In this document: in pieces, positions 21,701-32,260 of the stretch
How the letters are laid out: each line of letters starts with the position of its first letter
How positions within the stretch are numbered: the stretch's first letter is position 1
From: Gymnopilus junonius
Lineage: Eukaryota > Basidiomycota > Agaricomycetes > Agaricales > Galerinaceae
Assembly (NCBI GenBank): GCA_015501075.1
Contig: JADNYJ010000026.1
Span: forward strand, 1-64,000
Direction of reading: 5' to 3'
DNA length: 64,000 nt
Translations under genes and position numbers: made by a program
The notes under the pieces: model-generated
The model's database searches: none
What the model was told of the DNA's origin: nothing
The model's input: the letters and a program-made list of their open reading frames with translations, nothing else

Positions 21701-23120
21701 TTATTGCTGGTAAGGTCCTTTGTGCATGAAATTAATCATCTATCAATACTTCAATCATAGTGCCCGTGTTGCATTTATTAACGTCGAAAGGCAACTTAAG
21801 ATCCGCGGCATCCCTTTCACCCATGTCAATCCTACTAGCAAATCTTCGATGTCACCCGAACTTGCTCGAATACAATCATCACTTGCGCGGTCGGTTCCAG
21901 CTCTGTGTGTCCAGTCGAAAGACATCCTATCGGGCGCTCCAGCAGCGGAGGCGGCAATGCCGAACATTCGAGTTATTCCATTAAATTGGTGGTCAAATGA
22001 AAAGGCTCAGGTACTTTTTTGACGTCCCCTGATATATTGCAAATTAAACAAGACACCCAGGTGGTGACCTGCGTGAAACTCAAATACGTTCAGCAGCCAA
22101 TGGGCAAAACTGCTAGCGGCGGTGCTGTCATTCGCCCTTCGAAGCGAATAATTTACGACACGAAAGAAGCTGTGGTCTCGTTTCTTTCTGAGAATGTCAA
22201 CACATGTGTGGATGAGTTTCTAGAAGAATGGGCCCGGGTTTCCAAAATGGTCGTTATTGCGAGAGAAAGTTAGTACTCACTACGAACCCACAATTATATG
22301 CTTACCCTCAGACCAAGTTGCTCAAATGGCCAAGCACACGAAGTGGCAAGACGTTCGCTTGCTCTCTTTTGATCTGCAAACCGTCGAATTTGCTTACTCT
22401 CAGGTGAATTTCCCACTTCGATTAAATTTCACGCCTTACTCATCTACGAACGATGTCGATAAGGATTATACCGTTTCAATTTCATGTGAAGATCAACTAT
22501 CGTCCACTGGGGGAAATTTTGACCTTGAATTTTCACGTGTTCTTCCGGAGGATGCAATGGACACGGACAATAAATTCCTAACATTTAACCCTCATGAAGA
22601 TGCAGAGCCGTTCTTATGCGATATCTTGCGTCATGGACATGGACGTTTAGCTTCAGCTCTCCATGAATTAGTGACCTTATTGAGAGATACTCTACCGATC
22701 GTGGTCGAGCTCGAAGCTCTCCGGCACGCCAGCACATCTGACAACAAGCATATGGATGTCTTCGCAAAAGCAGCGGGATGGTACCGGCTTCTTTACGGAG
22801 ATCTGAAGTATGTCGTACAAATATAATACTATTGTGACACTCCCTGACCAAGAATTTACAGGCATGCTTTGGATTTTCGGTTGATGACGAAACAGAGAAT
22901 TGCTATTTTGGATGCATCACATTCACTTTTTGGTGTACAGATGCTCAGCAAAACAGGCGCTCCAGGAATGGAAGGCTTCGGTTTGCAGCCCATTCCCGGA
23001 TTCCGAGAAGTCATATTCACCACTGTGCAGGAGGGTTTGGCTTCTGGGAAACTTAAAAAAGTAGTGTCGCAGCAGTTGATGTTGGGGTCGTCTGTGATGG
23101 CGATGGTGCAGGCTTCCTGA
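18768..23120 (+). CDS. MED14: Mediator tail/backbone subunit MED14 (Rgr1)
   Basis: MED14 is the scaffold that joins the head, middle and tail of Mediator, the co-activator that links transcription factors to RNA polymerase II. The start is ATG 18768 (MDPDSHTEMTVDVELEPSS). The family block follows: PIVYNDQIPLGDLLSRVVQS, YAELSELAET spliced to MPNMSDTARKRTMADWV, KTKKQVVKLLAVAKWSRDA, NQQFEDTIRALNFAKESLD and YLRLPTCIKELAIPPSPFTD. About a dozen short introns follow. The last exon (MLSKTGAPGMEGFGLQPIPG) ends with TGA at 23118. The protein should be roughly 1,050-1,150 residues, within the family range. No break was seen. I did not fix every splice site. Confidence 0.9.
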
Positions 23121-23359
23121 TCAATTCCATACACACTGAGATCCTTAAGAAACTCCAGGCTTGAGGTGAGCATGAGATCATCACGGCATTGTACATACAT
23201 CCGTATTGCTACAATTGTGTTTTTGACTACTCGCACATTTAATATGTAATATCTATACCGATAAACAGTTAGAAGAGCGTTGGGAGTCCGGGATAGGCAG
23301 TCGGCTGAGGTTAGTCCGATAAGAAGATTAGAATTTCTATATGACATGGACCCATCATT

Positions 23360-23776
23360 TTATGGAAAAGCAAATATCGGAGCAAATATCGCAGCCTCAA
23401 GATCATTTACACGATTACTTGAGTCCAACTGGGAGGGTGTCGACAGTTCTGCATTAAGCTGGTTCTGTGTGGCTAGAAAATGATACTGCCTGTGGTTCAC
23501 TTGTTTCTGTGAAGGCTTCCGATTCTGGCCAATAGTTCTTTGTGCTCGCACATGTTTTCTAACCTGAATGCTATTTGGCTGACCGTCCACCGTAAAGTTA
23601 ACAGTTCCCTCATCACTCCACGTTGACCCTACAGTTCTGATTGGTGACTGTTCTATTTTTTTCCGCGGTCGGCCACGTTTTTTCTTCGCTGTACTTGTGA
23701 GGTTATCATCAATGCAACATGGTCGATCGCTGTCCAGAACCTCACCGAAAACCATTGGAGTTGCCGCCTTTGTACT
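23360..23776 (-). other. Open frame with AT-hook after SLX1 stop
   Basis: Directly after the SLX1 TAA the same frame is open to 23360 (about 138 codons), with another AT-hook (KKKRGRPRKK) and then a Gln/Asn-rich end. It may be former SLX1 coding sequence cut off by the TAA, or an exon reached by a splice I cannot see. MED14 ends 240 bp away on the other strand. Confidence 0.4.
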
Positions 23777-26342
23777 TTATGCCTTTCGTTTATTGCTTGG
23801 GAGCAGCGAAACGTTTACCGTTGCTGATTTCTTTTGAAGTGTATGGATCGAGGGAGCTTTAGGTGACGTACTCTTTCGCGGTAGGCCTTCCTTGGGCTTG
23901 AGAGGTGCAAGACCATCTCTGACTGAGTTTGACGGCGACATATCAATATCTTGTACTTTTCCTCTTATGATTGATGACAAAGGATATATAGTACGGGGCA
24001 TTGCGGTCGATATACTTTTCCGAGGCCTTCCTGGTTTCCTTTTCGCCGTCGCGTTGTCTGCACCGTCCGAACTCGAGAAGCTCCCAGAACTTAAGGATAT
24101 ATGGCGTTCCTTTGTCCCCATCTTTCGTACGCTTGTTGCTGACGGAGAAACGCATGTTTGCCGGCCGTCATATGGGACAGAGGGAACGGGCACAGGACAG
24201 GATACATCTGGAAGTTTCCGAGGTCGTCCAGGTTTTCGTTTTATTGAAGGATCACTTTCCGGACTTGAAACAATGTTGATGCAGTCAAATAATTTGCCTT
24301 CACTGCTTCTCGGCGACCATTCAGCCCTTTGTTTCCCTCTGGTCTTCAAGCATTCGTCGGGATCGGTTGTCGTCGTCACAGTTCGGGGCCTTCCGTTCTT
24401 GCTCGAGAGAGTGCAGGGCTTTGGAGGTGGCGGCAAGGTTTCTACTTTTGCTGATTCGTTTGGAGATGTTTGTACTGCTGGAGTTTCATGTGATGACTCC
24501 AACTCGATACTCTTTTTCGGTCGGCCTCTCTTGGGCTTAAGGGGTACGAGTCCGTTTCCTATTGCATTTGACAATGCTGCACCGACATTGAAAGTCTCAT
24601 CATTTCCTATAATTGATGGCGTGGGAGATAAAAATTCAGGCATTGTAGTTAGTATATTTTTCCGAGACCTTCCTCGCTTTCTTTTCGTCGTAGGGCTCGT
24701 TGCACCATAAGAACTTGAGGAACTCCCGGAACTTAATGGCATACAATGCCCCTTTTCCTTCTTCCTCGCGTTTGCTGTCGACGGAGAGACGCATACTTCC
24801 CCGCTGCAAGACGGAATGGAGGGGGTGACTACAGGAGACGATGAAACTTGATGTTTCCGAGGTCGTCCAGGTCCCCGTATTGTCAAAGGAGTAGCAAAAT
24901 CACTTTCTGAACTCGAAACAATATTAGTGAAGTCAAATAACTCGCCTTCACTACTTTGAGACGACTCTTTAGCCTTTTGTTTCTTCTTTGTAATATAGGT
25001 GATTTGGATCGAGAGGCATGGCTGTTTCTCGCTGGTGTGTCTTCCAAAACTTGATCTTCATCCTCATCAGAGAGGAACATGTCATCACTGGCAACATCTG
25101 GATGTTGTCCGTTGCTTTGTAAGGCGGTTTGTCGACGATAGCATCCGCGAATTACATCCCCCCACAGAGTATAATTATGACATGATACGCAGTGTCCACC
25201 TCTGGGTATCATTGAGTTTGAATTTGTCTGTTGCTCAAGGAAGGACTGTGACAAGCAGTCTAGATGCGAAACCGTGGCACACTCTGGGGAAGGACAGAGG
25301 GCTGAATTTAATGGATGCTGCGGATGTGTGAATGTGCAGTTACTGTATATGAAATTAGTATGACATACATTTGCGTAGTTATCGACAGGTTTGTGACATA
25401 TCGAGCAGTTTAGACCACGACCCAAGGCCATAAGAGCAACATCCTTAGCCAAAAGAACAGAGGTGAACTCCGCTATGAACCGAAAGTGCGTTGGTTAGTT
25501 AGAATCCACGGACAAGAGAGGACAGAGCAATTAAGACAGGAAAGACTCACAGTCGTCTACGATTATGGGGCCTTGACGTCCGGAACCTGGAAGACCAGAT
25601 TTCCCGTCCACACCTTCCAATTCCACGCTACATGTGAATCCAGGCGGGAGTGGCAAGCTGTCTTCTGCAGCTCTCCAGTACTGCGCCGCTTCTTCTGTGA
25701 ACAGTTTGACGTGGAGTGGCCATGTATTGAATGGATGCCTAGATATCATAGCTCGTAGGATTCTAAATAATAAATCAGCACGTGTCGGTCATTGTTGAGA
25801 AAGGAAAGACGGACATGATATTTTTCTTGAGCGTCTTTGAGGCACGACTACCGAATATACCTCTGTCTGGATCGCGAAGATGCCGCGATTTATGAGGATG
25901 TTGCCAGGCCCATTCGAACTGGAGAGCCGCCTGCAACGAAAACACGATGTGATCAGACATATATTTAGCATGAATGGCGAGGAGCAGTACCAGTTTGGAA
26001 GGGAACCCATGAACTATCATTTGCATGAGCCATGGTCTTTTAGATCGGGTCCTCCTCGCGCCTTGGGCCAGCTCGCCATTATGCTGCCTAGCTCAGGAAA
26101 TTAGCAGGCGAAGACCTCTTTCACAAGAAGTGTGACCTTATTCTCCGAGGAGGGGAGGGCGTACTGCCTATGTATATTCTGCAGGATTGATTCAACAATC
26201 ACTCTCATTACATGTCGCCGTCCGGGGCTTACGCAGTTGACTGGGGAGTCTGGATTGACTTGAGCAGGTAGCAGGCGTAGAAAGACGGAAATGTGTGAGA
26301 GAGCAACGAAGATCTAGCACCGAGAGGTCTAACAGCAGCCAT
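23777..26342 (-). CDS. SLX1: SLX1 structure-specific endonuclease with AT-hook tail
   Basis: SLX1 with SLX4 cuts branched DNA such as Holliday junctions and 5' flaps. The start at 26342 reads [20 protein letters not shown] then FYACYLLKS; two short introns bring in [12 protein letters not shown] and [14 protein letters not shown], forming the GIY-YIG nuclease with its catalytic Arg and Tyr. The family blocks [34 protein letters not shown] and [15 protein letters not shown] follow. The C-terminal zinc domain is [24 protein letters not shown] and [16 protein letters not shown] long tail then carries AT-hooks ([35 protein letters not shown] twice), built from a 213-codon tandem duplication. Near 24990 the frame must shift by one base between LQRRNKRLK and [14 protein letters not shown]: a sequence error, a real indel or an unseen intron. 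TAA at 23777 ends it, though the same frame stays open further (next entry). Confidence 0.85.
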
Positions 26343-26481
26343 TAATTGCGGCTAGCTTGACACAACCAGTTAAACTTAGTGTGAGAGCGGCTGCCGGCAA
26401 ACTCAAGACGCGAGCTGTCACGACGCGTCGGAACACGTGAGCTCATTCATTTAGATCCCGACGCGTCCTATTGTTATTTAT

Positions 26482-27061
26482 TCAAAATGTTCCTACGACT
26501 ACATACGCGTCTTTGGATCCGCTTGAGACCGTCCGGTATAGGTTTGTGATGACATTCGTGGAAAGTGCCATTCCCACATGTTCGTAGAATTTCAAAGCTT
26601 TGGTATTGGAGGTGGAAACATTGGCATAAATGGTGGCGCGCTCCTGCGAATTGAAGGCACACGACTCTCGGATAGCATCGACGGCGCGTAGCAGCAGGAG
26701 GCGGGCTAAACCCCGCTGCTGGTAGGAAGGAAGGACGCCAAGAGTAAGGATTTCCAAGCAAGGTCTGCCGGGATCGATGTCAAGGGGCAATCCTGAGCCT
26801 AGAGACTTGCGAATTGCGGCTGAAATAAATGCAATTGGATGACCATCTGTGTGTGCTACGAAACATATGCGAGATGGAATAATGAGGAGCTGGAGGAAGA
26901 AGGAGTATGGATACTGGACGGGCAATATTTCTGACTGGATGTGGGTGTTACCGACGGATCAAAAATGGGCCACTTGGACCTACATGGAGATCACGCAATT
27001 TTGGGAGATCGGAAGAGGTGAGAGGCTTTACGAGGATGCGATCGAGCTTGACGGAAGACAT
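26482..27061 (-). CDS. GNAT N-acetyltransferase, NAA60/NAA50-like
   Basis: Two exons. Exon 1 from ATG 27061 reads MSSVKLDRILVKPLTSSD; splicing to TCAGAAATA gives LRDLHSEILPVQYPYSFFL. The rest is a GNAT fold: ICFVAHTDGHPIAFISAA (beta strands 2-3), CLEILTLGVLPSYQQRGLAR with the acetyl-CoA loop (QQRGLA), and ANVSTSNTKALKFYEHVGM. The LH(S/E)xxxPVxYP motif and short length (about 175 residues) fit Golgi NAA60 or NAA50, which acetylate protein N-termini beginning with Met. No transmembrane tail is obvious. It lies 140 bp upstream of SLX1 on the same strand and is divergent from PEPCK. Confidence 0.75.
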
Positions 27062-27306
27062 ACTGATTTTCTTGCAGCATCGGACTGGCTTTTAGAGAAT
27101 GAAAACCCCTATTATTTTAAAATAGGCGGAGAGCCGACGGACGACATGTGATAGCAGAAAACAAGTGAAACTGGCCGTGCGCTGTAGGTTGCTGCCTCGG
27201 GCCATACCGGGGGACAGAGGCATGCTGGGGCGGTGGCTGCCCGCTCGACTGCCAGTATTCCTCTCCAAAAGACAGGTTTGTCGGATCTTCCATTCCGTCT
27301 ATTGTC

Positions 27307-27313
27307 TATATAA
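27307..27313 (+). promoter_or_regulatory. TATA box of PEPCK
   Basis: TATATAA lies 41-47 bases upstream of the PEPCK start, within the 292-bp region shared with the divergent acetyltransferase gene. The short spacing implies a very short 5' leader if this box is used. Confidence 0.4.
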
Positions 27314-27353
27314 TATCTCATCCGTTTCCACCCAGTTCCCCATTCTTTCCAGA

Positions 27354-29420
27354 ATGGTTCTCCCTCACCAAACCCCATACGTTACCCCCCACATCCTCCA
27401 CAAACACTATGCCCAGTCACACGACAATGAGCAGTTCTCCACCCGTATGTCCTCTTCTACCCCCAGAGTCCCCGTTCCTCACCCCTCCCAGTCATCGGCA
27501 GGGACCTTGAGTACTTCTCCCAGGCCGGCTTCGACATGGATCGCATCCAGATCAAGCGTAACGCTCCTGTCGCCCAGCTCTATGAAGATGCCATACGCAA
27601 TGAAGGCGCCATCATCTCCTCTTCCGGTGCTCTCATAAACTTTTCCGGAAAAAAGACTGGTCGTAGCCCAAAGGATAAGCGGATCGTCTACGAGGAAACG
27701 AGCAAAGACAATATCTGGTGGGGTCCCGTCAACATCAAAATGGACGAACGTCAGCGTCTTAAGCTCACTTCCTACTCGCAGCTTTCTTAATCGTCTTTGA
27801 CAGATACTTTCGAAATTAATCGAGAGCGTGCCATTGACTATCTCAATACACGGGACAACGTGTACGTGTTCGACGGCTATGCTGGCGTACGTCGGACGGT
27901 TATTTCCATTATCCCGGAGCCGTTAACATTTTATCCAGTGGGATCCCAAGTACCGCATTAAAGTGCGCGTCGTCTGCGCCAGAGCCTATCACGCTCTGTT
28001 CATGGTCTGTCCTCTTCTATTGTGCAACTTCAGGTCATGTATTCAATGATACTCAATTTAGCACAACATGCTCATCCGTCCGACTGAGGAGCAATTGACT
28101 AACTTTGGCGAGCCCGACTTCATAATTTACAATGCTGGTCAGTTCCCTGCCAATCGCTTCACCCAAGGCATGAGCTCTACAACCTCCGTGGAAATCAATT
28201 TTAAACGTATGGAAATGGTTATTCTTGGGACCGAGTACGCAGGTGAGATGAAGAAGGGAGTCTTCTCTGTTATGGTATGTACGAATGAGTCTCTTTTTGC
28301 ACTTCTACTCATTTATTTTCCAAAAAGCATTATTTGCAACCTGTCAAGTTCGGTCAACTTTCTCTTCACTCGTCTGCCAACGTTGGGATCGAGAAGGGTG
28401 ATGTCACACTCTTTTTCGGACTCTCTGGCACTGGCAAGACGACTCTTTCGGCGGATCCCAACCGTCTCTTAATTGGCGACGACGAACACGTTTGGTCCGA
28501 CACTGGCGTCTTCAACATTGAGGGTGGATGCTACGCTAAATGCATCAATCTTTCTGCTGAGAAGGAACCCGATATTTATAACGCCATCAAATTTGGCAGC
28601 ATTCTAGAGAACGTTGTTTACAATCCTCTTACCCGTGTTCCCGATTACGACGATGTCAGCATTACCGAGAATACGCGTTGTGCCTACCCCATCGAGTTCA
28701 TTCCGAACGCTCAGATCCCTTGCATTGTTGACCGTCAACCGTCGAACATCATCATGTTGACCTGCGATGCTTTCGGTGTGCTCCCACCCGTCAGTCGGCT
28801 CACCCCCGAGCAGGCGAGTTACCACTTTTTGGCTGGTTATACATCGTAGGTGTTCGGATTTCTGTCCCATGACCTACAACTTGACTTCTCATCCCCAGGA
28901 AAACGCCCGGTACAGAAGATGGTGTTCTCGAACCCATCCCCACTTTCTCCACGTGCTACAGCGCTCCGTTCATTGTTCTCCATGTACGTCAACTCTTTTC
29001 TGATTCTTAGCATTGCATTTTGTTGACATGTAATGAAAGCCTGGTCGTTACGCTGAGATGCTTGCAGAGCGCATGTCCAAACACAAGGTCAACTGCTGGC
29101 TCATCAACACTGGCTGGACAGGCGGCAAATTTGGCACAGGAAAGCGTTGTTCTCTCAAGTATACGCGTAGAATCGTCGATGCTGTACACTCTGGTGAGCT
29201 TGCCAAAGCAGAGTTCGAGAACTTCAATACCTTCAACCTCTCAATACCTACATCCATCGATGGTGTCCCTCGTGAACTTCTCAACCCATCCCTTGCCTGG
29301 CCTGACAAGGAGGCATTCCAGAAGGAGATCAAGAAGCTCGCAGGCATGTTCCAGAAAGCTTTCGCTCTGTATGAGAACGATGTCGAAGAGAAGATTAGAT
29401 TGGCTGGTCCCCAGATTTAG
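27354..29420 (+). CDS. PCK1: Phosphoenolpyruvate carboxykinase (ATP)
   Basis: This cytosolic enzyme converts oxaloacetate and ATP to phosphoenolpyruvate, the committed step of gluconeogenesis. The start is ATG 27354 ([20 protein letters not shown]). Introns at 27445-27491 and about 27750-27802 lead into [17 protein letters not shown], then [17 protein letters not shown] and [19 protein letters not shown]. The nucleotide loop is [13 protein letters not shown], followed by LIGDDEHVW and the metal-binding motif. [14 protein letters not shown] and [14 protein letters not shown] complete the active site. It ends KIRLAGPQI. Length (about 550 residues) and motifs match the ATP-dependent, not the GTP-dependent, class. 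In fungi the gene is usually repressed by glucose. No break seen. Confidence 0.95.
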
Positions 29421-29569
29421 TTTGTTGGCGTAATCACACTCCCGTTATCTTTATTTGTTGGACATTTTATTAGCCATGTACATTAGAGTCTAGACACAGG
29501 GATATGGGATTTATTCCTGGGCGAAATCAAACTGAAGATCAAGTACAACACAACATAAGTAATGCAAAC

Positions 29570-30769
29570 TCAAGCTCCCACTTTCTGCCTCATCCACTCA
29601 TCAGCACTGAAAAAAAAAGGACTTTGACCCACGCCCTTCCTGCTTCTAGCATTTAGGTGCTGGGCTGTAAATCTCTTACGTCGCGAAGTGGGTAGGATGT
29701 TGGAGGACACAACGTCATAAGCTGGACTTGTGTCTGCAATTTGCTTGGCATTAGAACGCCCGAGGACCTTACGACGCCGCTCCCAAAGGTCAGGTTTGGC
29801 ATCAGCTACAGTATGTCTAGAACTGATCCAGGCTGGAAGGAGTGCCAGTCTAGCTGTCAGTTCGGAAACGGCACTATCTATGGGTATGATAAATGGGCCA
29901 GAGGGTGTAGGTGGAGGAAGAACAACAGGAGGAGGTTGTGGAGGAGTAAGATACTCGAGAGGTTCATCATCGTCACCGTCTCCCTTGTTTACTGCTTGCT
30001 CGTCACTGCTGCCCGTTGTGGAAGCAAGGTAGGGATCGTCGATGATGAGAATACCGGTGTCCGGGCGTTGTGCTATTGTTGTCGTTTTCTTGGCTGTGAA
30101 TTCTTTCTGTGGAAATGCTTTGGCAGGAGGCAACGTGGCTACAATAACCTCTTCATGTTGTCCAATAGCCGCGGCGGCAGACGAGTGACGCGCTCGATGG
30201 CGATTGTTCTCTTCGAGATTGCGTGACAGAGAAGTCGGACTGACTTGTTGATTGCGCTCCCTGGGTAAGACATTGCGGGATGGTTTGAAAGTCGCTAAAT
30301 CCTTTTCTTGCTTATTAACAGGAGCAGGTGGCGTAGGCAGCTTGTCGAGAATAATAATATCGTCGTCATCCTCGATGAGAATTGCACCCGATGGGTTGGA
30401 TGATGGGGGACGGAGCGGCTGAACTGCTGATTTGACAGCCAAGGTCGCCGTGCGGTGAGGACCTGAGGGTGCGGGTCGACAGGCTTCGCCTTTCCCTTGA
30501 CACATGCATTGCATTTCCAAAGCAACCTTGCGCTAGAGTCGCCTTTCTTTTGCTTTGCATTAAATAGTTTGATTATATCAACGACCTCACTATCGGGAAC
30601 AGGGGGTTTATGGCATCCTATGTATTTATGGAGTCAGTGGAAAAGATGGCGGCAGGTGAGAAGGAAGGAGCTAACGATGGTGCCAGGAATTTGAACACTG
30701 GATACAGGGAAGAAGGAAATTGTAGGGATTGGAGGACGACTGACGGCAGGACACACACGGAGTAGGCAT
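29570..30769 (-). CDS. PHD-finger protein with SUMO-interaction-like motifs
   Basis: From ATG 30769 (MPTPCVSCRQSSSNPYNF) the first two exons join to give a C4HC3 zinc finger: CVSC, then CIQCSNSWHH joined to RCHKPPVP, then WKCNAC after a helical insert (DIIKLFNAKQKKGD). PHD fingers of this kind read histone H3 tails. A third splice (44 bp, donor after PHPQ) opens the long last exon. This is disordered, with an acidic hydrophobic patch DDDDIIILDKL and a second GILIIDDPY, both like SUMO-interaction motifs. The tail is basic (ERRRKVLGRSNAK, TSRRKRFTAQHLNARSRK). I know no named orthologue. It starts 121 bp from a divergent membrane-protein gene and ends 149 bp from PEPCK, tail to tail. Confidence 0.7.
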
Positions 30770-30890
30770 TAGGAGCTAATAGCAATACACAGTGGCGTTT
30801 ATATTGATCTCACGTGCCATGTACGTCACCGCGTGGGAGTCCTACATAAAGGGGGCGTGGATTCTGGCTGGCGTCTGCAACTGTTCCACC
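30770..30890. promoter_or_regulatory. Divergent promoter, PHD gene / membrane protein
   Basis: A 121-bp region between two start codons. CACGTG occurs at about 30811-30816, an E-box that basic helix-loop-helix factors bind. Confidence 0.45.
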
Positions 30891-31903
30891 ATGGCCGACT
30901 CTTGGAAAGATGGCATTCTGCTCAAAATCATCAACATCATCGTCTACTTTGTCTTTCTCGGCTCAAACATCTACACCGTGGCTGCTCCCTCCTCTATTTA
31001 CTACTATGGAAAGGAAACCTACATCACCCCCGCCCCTTGGGCCTTCCTCATTTGGTATTTTGCTTTTCTCCTCCCTTCCGCAGCACCTCATCGTCTCCAG
31101 GTCCCTCATCCACGTCCTCCTTCTCGGAACCGTCATCTATCAGTTCTTCCCCGCCGGCAAAAAAACCATCATCGACGGCATTTCTTGGCGCTTCCCCCTC
31201 CTTGGCGTCCTCAATGCTATTTACGTCAACTTGTGGTCCACCCACCATTACATCATTGGTGCGCATTGCCTCTTGTCGTAATCTAACCTTTCTGTCTTAC
31301 TGTATTACTAGCCTTCGTCTTCTCTCTCTTCGTTAGCTCCGCCGTCACTGTGAGTCCATCATCGAGAGCTTGCTTTGCCTCCACATCCTTACATCCGTCT
31401 AGCACATCTACTACATTGTCAAGAAGTATCACAGTGCCGAGTCCTTTTCAGATGAACTTTTCATCCATCTTCCTTTCTCTCTATACCATGGTTGGACTAC
31501 CGTTCTTGTTGTCGTCACTGCATTTGATGCCTTCGGTGTGAGTAGTCTTCACCACTCCGCTGGCATCTGGACCAAGGTCTTTGTCTTCCTCGCCCTGTAA
31601 GCTCTTTCTACTCGCATAAACACATGATATTCATTATCCTTTAGTTTCTTCCTTGAGGGCACTGCTGCTACATACGCTTTCTCGACACCTGAAGGTGACC
31701 TTCCGGCCTCTATTGCTATAGCTTGGTCCCTCTGGGCTATCTTCGCCCACCAGACCAGCTCCGGTTTCGTCCACTGGACCTCCCTTGCCTTTTCCATTTT
31801 GGCCCTCGTTTGGGTCATCAAGGGCGCTGTCGGGCTTGTCCACCGCGCTCGTAGCGGCAGGATAGTCCTCAGTGACGAAGAGCACGCCCCTCTCGTTGGA
31901 TGA
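30891..31903 (+). CDS. Multi-pass membrane protein of unknown function
   Basis: The start is ATG 30891 ([20 protein letters not shown]), directly after a CACC context. About five short introns join exons that encode six or seven hydrophobic helices: [98 protein letters not shown] and [19 protein letters not shown]. It ends with a basic, then acidic tail and TGA at 31901. The pattern recalls fungal DUF1774-type membrane proteins, but that is only an impression. Length is about 270 residues. No signal peptide is apparent. Confidence 0.65.
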
Positions 31904-32158
31904 CCTCGTTGCACATACGCCAAATTTGGCTTATGCATGTGATATGATATATCATGGGTACCGTATCTTAAAGTACTTCTATACTCCTTTCTCCGAATTT
32001 GCTAGTTTGTTTTTCAGAGTTATCCCGGCCTCTTACTGTGTTACTAATGGCTATTGGCTTTATATTGGGCTGCTCATCATATTTGAATGAATGTCTACCT
32101 TCATTTCACGGTCAATCACGTTGAAGCTGTGTTCAAAATAATAGTCTCCATCTTTTCG

Positions 32159-32210
32159 ACGCGATGGCGTGACAGTCCTGTTAATTATATCACGTGGAGT
32201 TATGGACGCG
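32159..32210. promoter_or_regulatory. Two ACGCG (MCB-like) sites upstream of PRI1
   Basis: ACGCG occurs at 32159-32163 and 32206-32210, 51-102 bases before the PRI1 start. This is the core of the MluI cell-cycle box bound by MBF, which drives G1/S genes including DNA primase in yeasts. Binding here is inferred from position and gene identity only. Confidence 0.4.
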
Positions 32211-32260
32211 GTAAATGTCAGTCGATTGAACCTTCACGCAAGAGTTGGACTAAAACCACC

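Noticed and set aside
26060..26342. Apparent loss of the GIY-YIG motif in SLX1
   Set aside because: Unspliced frames lack it, but two short introns bring CYLLKS, YIGSTP and RRIRQHNGE into one frame.
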